Source of the DNA: Oscillospiraceae bacterium
GTDB taxonomy: Bacteria; Bacillota; Clostridia; Oscillospirales; CAG-272
Reading direction: 5' to 3'
Length of the DNA stretch: 6,882 nt
NCBI GenBank assembly: GCA_015065205.1
Contig: SVQS01000100.1
Location: 1-6,882, forward strand
The position numbers and the translations under genes are program-made. Below are positions 4,643 through 6,882 of the stretch, piece by piece (position 1 is the first letter of the stretch; each line of letters starts with the position of its first letter). The notes beneath the pieces were generated by a model. That model was not told the DNA's origin. It worked only from the letters and a program-made list of their open reading frames with translations, and did not search any database.

Positions 4643-5020
4643 TTATTTCTTTTCTTCAACGGGAGCTGCTGCTTCTTCCTTGATGAGTCTTACTATAGCC
4701 ATTTCAGCTGCGTCACCGCGGCGTGCGCCCAGCTTAAAGATCTGGGTGTAACCGCCTTGACGGTTCTCATAAGTGGGAGCAATCTCGTTGAACAGCTTGG
4801 ATACAACATCCTCTTCGGTAATATACGCGAGAGCCGCACGACGGCTTGCAAGGGTGTTCTTCTTACCAAGCGTAATCATTTTTTCTGCCATAGAACGAAC
4901 TTCCTTAGCTCTGGTGAGCGTGGTTTCGATCTGTCCGTTCTTAAGCAGCAAGGTAACCATGCCGCGCAGCATTGCTTTTCTGTGCGCAGTGGTTCTGCCA
5001 AGTTTTCTGGTTCCGGGCAT
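4643..5020 (-). CDS. rplQ: 50S ribosomal protein L17
   Basis: The 125-residue product carries the L17 signature from the start: RKLGRTTAHRKAMLRGMVT, then TTLTRAKEVRSMAEKMITL and the closing GGYTQIFKLGARRGDAAEMA (89-108). L17 lies near the peptide exit tunnel of the large subunit. The length fits the family (about 115-130), with a short Glu/Ala/Lys-rich C-terminal tail. AAGGAGG (complement of 5029-5035) sits eight bases before the ATG. It is the last gene of the alpha operon, 62 bases downstream of rpoA. Confidence 0.97.
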   Translation of the reverse strand: MPGTRKLGRTTAHRKAMLRGMVTLLLKNGQIETTLTRAKEVRSMAEKMITLGKKNTLASRRAALAYITEEDVVSKLFNEIAPTYENRQGGYTQIFKLGARRGDAAEMAIVRLIKEEAAAPVEEKK

Positions 5021-5082
5021 TGTTAGTCCCTCCTTCTGCTTTACGAATAAGTTTTAATTCAATGTTGGGGAAAGTGAACTGA

Positions 5083-6057
5083 TTACTCTTCCTCTTTCTT
5101 GAGTTCAAGACCGAGAGAGTGCAGCTTTTGGATAACTTCCTCCAGCGATTTTTTACCGAGGTTACGAACTTTGATCATATCCTCCTCGGTGCGGCTGATC
5201 AGATCTTCAACCGTGTCGATGCCTGCGCGCTTCAAGCAGTTGAAGCTACGTACAGACATGTCAAGTTCCTCAATGGTCATCTCAAGGACTTTCTCCTTGA
5301 TGGTCTCTTCTCTTTCTACCATGATCTCCTTGTTGCGTGCACCCTCGGAGAGGTCTACGAACAAGTTGAGGTGCTCATTGAGAATCTTGGCACCAAGCGA
5401 AATCGCATCCTTTGCGGAGATGGTTCCGTTGGTGAGAATATCCAACGTCAATTTATCGTAGTCCGTTACGTTACCTACACGGGTATTTTCTACGGTGTAG
5501 TTTACGTTGTAAACGGGCGTGTAAATGGAGTCGGTAAAGATGGTTCCGATAGGAGCGGAAACTGCGTTGCCAAGAATTTGGGTTTGCAGCTGCTTATTTC
5601 TATCCTGAGATACGTATCCGCGGCCTGCTGCAAAGGTCAGCTCCATGTAGAAGCGTGCGCCCTCGGCAACGGTTGCGATGTGATGCTCGGGGTTGAGAAT
5701 TTCGATATCGGAATCCTGCTTAATATCGCCTGCAACAACATCCTTCTCGCCAGTAATGTCGATCATTACAGTCTTGGGGCCGGTGCAGTGCAGTTTGGCA
5801 ATAATGCCCTTCACGTTCAGAACGATCTCGGTAACGTCCTCTTTAACGCCTGCGATCGTGGAGAACTCGTGAAGCACACCGTCGATCTTAATATTGGTTA
5901 CTGCGTAACCGGGAAGAGAGCTGAGCAATACACGACGCAAGGAGTTACCAAGCGTAATGCCGTAGCCGCGCTCCAGAGGCTCTACCACAAACGTACCGCG
6001 GGAGCCATCTTCTGTTAAATCGGCAGTGGTAATATTGGGCTTTTCAATCTCGATCAT
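5083..6057 (-). CDS. rpoA: DNA-directed RNA polymerase subunit alpha
   Basis: The 324-residue product is a full-length alpha subunit. The N-terminal assembly domain shows YGITLGNSLRRVLLSSLPGY (32-51), the dimerisation helix region, and VLHEFSTIAGVKEDVTEI (61-78). The C-terminal domain begins at VRSFNCLKRAGI (269-280) and runs through EEDMIKVRNLGKKSLEE, the helix-hairpin-helix part. R270 and N273 correspond to the R265 and N268 of Escherichia coli alpha that contact UP-element DNA. The protein dimerises to scaffold beta and beta' in the polymerase core. AAGGAGGA (complement of 6067-6074) lies nine bases before the ATG. It is translated from the ribosomal operon between rpsD and rplQ. Confidence 0.98.
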   Translation of the reverse strand: MIEIEKPNITTADLTEDGSRGTFVVEPLERGYGITLGNSLRRVLLSSLPGYAVTNIKIDGVLHEFSTIAGVKEDVTEIVLNVKGIIAKLHCTGPKTVMIDITGEKDVVAGDIKQDSDIEILNPEHHIATVAEGARFYMELTFAAGRGYVSQDRNKQLQTQILGNAVSAPIGTIFTDSIYTPVYNVNYTVENTRVGNVTDYDKLTLDILTNGTISAKDAISLGAKILNEHLNLFVDLSEGARNKEIMVEREETIKEKVLEMTIEELDMSVRSFNCLKRAGIDTVEDLISRTEEDMIKVRNLGKKSLEEVIQKLHSLGLELKKEEE

Positions 6058-6087
6058 TCCAAATAATCCTCCTTCAATTTAATGTGT

Positions 6088-6130
6088 GATACCGTGCAAA
6101 ATTGCGGTTAGCGCTTTGCTAAACCGTATC
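6088..6130 (-). other. Inverted repeats in the rpsD-rpoA spacer
   Basis: In the 94-base spacer, CGGTTAGC (6105-6112) pairs with GCTAAACCG (6118-6126) with one bulged A. GATAC (6088-6092) pairs with GTATC (6126-6130) outside it, sharing one base at 6126. A small palindrome (GCAAAATTGC, 6096-6105) lies between. There is no T tract after the stem, so this is not a simple terminator. It may be an mRNA processing or translational control structure ahead of rpoA, or it may be incidental. Confidence 0.35.
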
Positions 6131-6151
6131 GTATTGGAAAACTCAAGTGGA

Positions 6152-6778
6152 TTACTTGGAATAGAGCTCGACGATCAGCTGTTCGTTGAAGTCAAAGTCA
6201 ACGTCTTCTCTTGCGGGAAGAGCGAGAACGGTTGCGGTCATAGCCTCTGCCTTAACCTCAAGCCACTTGGGAGCGTTTGCGTTTGCAGCAGCCTCTGCCA
6301 AAGCCTTGAACTTAACGGAATCGCGGCTTGCTTCCTTAACGGAGATAACGTCACCTGCCTTGATGATAAGGGAGGGGATGTTTACCTTTTTGCCGTTAAC
6401 GGTAAAGTGACCGTGAAGAACCAGCTGACGAGCTTCCTTGTGGGATGCTGCGAAGCCCATTCTGTAAACTACGTTGTCAAGACGACGCTCCAACAGGCAG
6501 ATCAGGTTTTCACCGGTCATACCCTCTTTGCGGTCTGCTTCCTCGAAGTAGTTAACGAACTGCTTCTCAAGAACGCCGTAGTATCTTCTGGTCTTCTGCT
6601 TCTCACGCATTTGAAGTCCGTATTCTCTCATTTTCTTGTTTGCAGCACCATGTTGGCCGGGAGCAGTGCTTCTGCGGTCGATAGCGCACTTACCGGTAAG
6701 GCAACGGTCGCCCTTGAGGAAGAGCTTAGTGCCCTCTCTGCGGCAAAGTCTGCAAACAGGTCCAGTATATCTTGCCAT
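6152..6778 (-). CDS. rpsD: 30S ribosomal protein S4, zinc-binding (C+) form
   Basis: The 208-residue product is S4, a primary 16S rRNA-binding protein that starts assembly of the small-subunit body. Cysteines 9, 12, 26 and 31 form the C-X2-C-X13-C-X4-C zinc site of C+ S4 proteins, with GPVCRLCRREG at 6-16. The S4 RNA-binding domain runs from about 98 to 150 (RRLDNVVYRMGFA, then HGHFTVNGKKVNIPS). The end, FNEQLIVELYSK, is the usual S4 terminus. GGAGGT (complement of 6788-6793) lies nine bases before the ATG. The gene is 24 bases downstream of rpsK and 94 upstream of rpoA. S4 is a translational autoregulator in other bacteria, but no known regulatory site can be assigned here. Confidence 0.98.
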   Translation of the reverse strand: MARYTGPVCRLCRREGTKLFLKGDRCLTGKCAIDRRSTAPGQHGAANKKMREYGLQMREKQKTRRYYGVLEKQFVNYFEEADRKEGMTGENLICLLERRLDNVVYRMGFAASHKEARQLVLHGHFTVNGKKVNIPSLIIKAGDVISVKEASRDSVKFKALAEAAANANAPKWLEVKAEAMTATVLALPAREDVDFDFNEQLIVELYSK

Positions 6779-6802
6779 AATAATTGTACCTCCAACGAAT
6801 AA

Positions 6803-6882
6803 TTAAACGCGACGGCGCTTAGGCGGACGGCAACCATTGTGCGGGATGGGCGTTACGTCTTTGATCATAGTAATCTGCAGAC
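6803..6882 (-). CDS. rpsK: 30S ribosomal protein S11, C-terminal end only
   Basis: Read on the minus strand, the last 25 codons give LQITMIKDVTPIPHNGC followed by RPPKRRRV and a TAA stop (complement of 6803-6805). This is the highly conserved C terminus of S11, a platform protein of the small subunit close to the mRNA exit and the decoding-side 16S rRNA. The start and most of the gene lie beyond the right edge of the window. The position directly upstream of rpsD matches the usual alpha operon order. Confidence 0.96.
   Translation of the reverse strand, partial: LQITMIKDVTPIPHNGCRPPKRRRV

Noticed and set aside
5119..6018. A 299-codon plus-strand open frame opposite rpoA
   Set aside because: It lies entirely antisense to an unmistakable rpoA, shows no family features, and long antisense frames are common opposite codon-biased genes.
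6086..6802. A 238-codon plus-strand open frame opposite rpsD
   Set aside because: It is antisense to a complete, conserved S4 gene and has no recognisable domain.

Overview
The window looks like chromosomal DNA of a spore-forming member of the Clostridia. Three things point there: a complete cotJA-cotJB-cotJC spore-coat operon, an alpha operon ordered rpsK-rpsD-rpoA-rplQ with rpsD inside the cluster (in Bacillus subtilis rpsD lies elsewhere), and strong GGAGG-type ribosome binding sites. I cannot name the species from the sequence alone.

Layout, left to right. Positions 1-59 hold the 3' part of a tRNA-His gene (anticodon GTG, discriminator C, encoded CCA), followed by its terminator. Positions about 121-313 carry no protein gene but hold two degenerate copies of a structured repeat whose ends resemble the 3' end of that tRNA. 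A perfect 20-bp terminator hairpin (330-375) separates this from a minus-strand gene (382-1362) for a glycine-rich, two-pass membrane protein of unknown function. A 235-bp divergent intergenic region (1363-1597) holds a good sigma-A promoter for that gene and a leader for the cotJ operon, with a possible sigma-E promoter and a stem-loop close to the predicted mRNA 5' end. The cotJ operon (1598-2960, plus strand) encodes a cysteine-rich CotJA-like protein, CotJB and the manganese-catalase-like CotJC.

Next come two AT-rich, plus-strand single-gene units: an alpha/beta hydrolase (about 3084-3827) and a small membrane-anchored protein of unknown function (3914-4558). Each is preceded by the same promoter module, a TTTACA-17 bp-TATAAT promoter inside a roughly 50-bp repeat exactly 830 bp apart. 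This suggests that a one-gene cassette was duplicated or inserted between the two conserved operons.

From 4600 to the end, reading leftwards on the minus strand, is the 3' end of the ribosomal alpha operon: rpsK (C-terminal 25 codons only), rpsD (zinc-type S4), rpoA and rplQ, closed by a terminator that converges on the terminator of the upstream orphan gene. These proteins build the small and large ribosomal subunits and the RNA polymerase core. The CotJ proteins act late in sporulation at the spore coat. The two AT-rich genes have no evident functional link to either operon.
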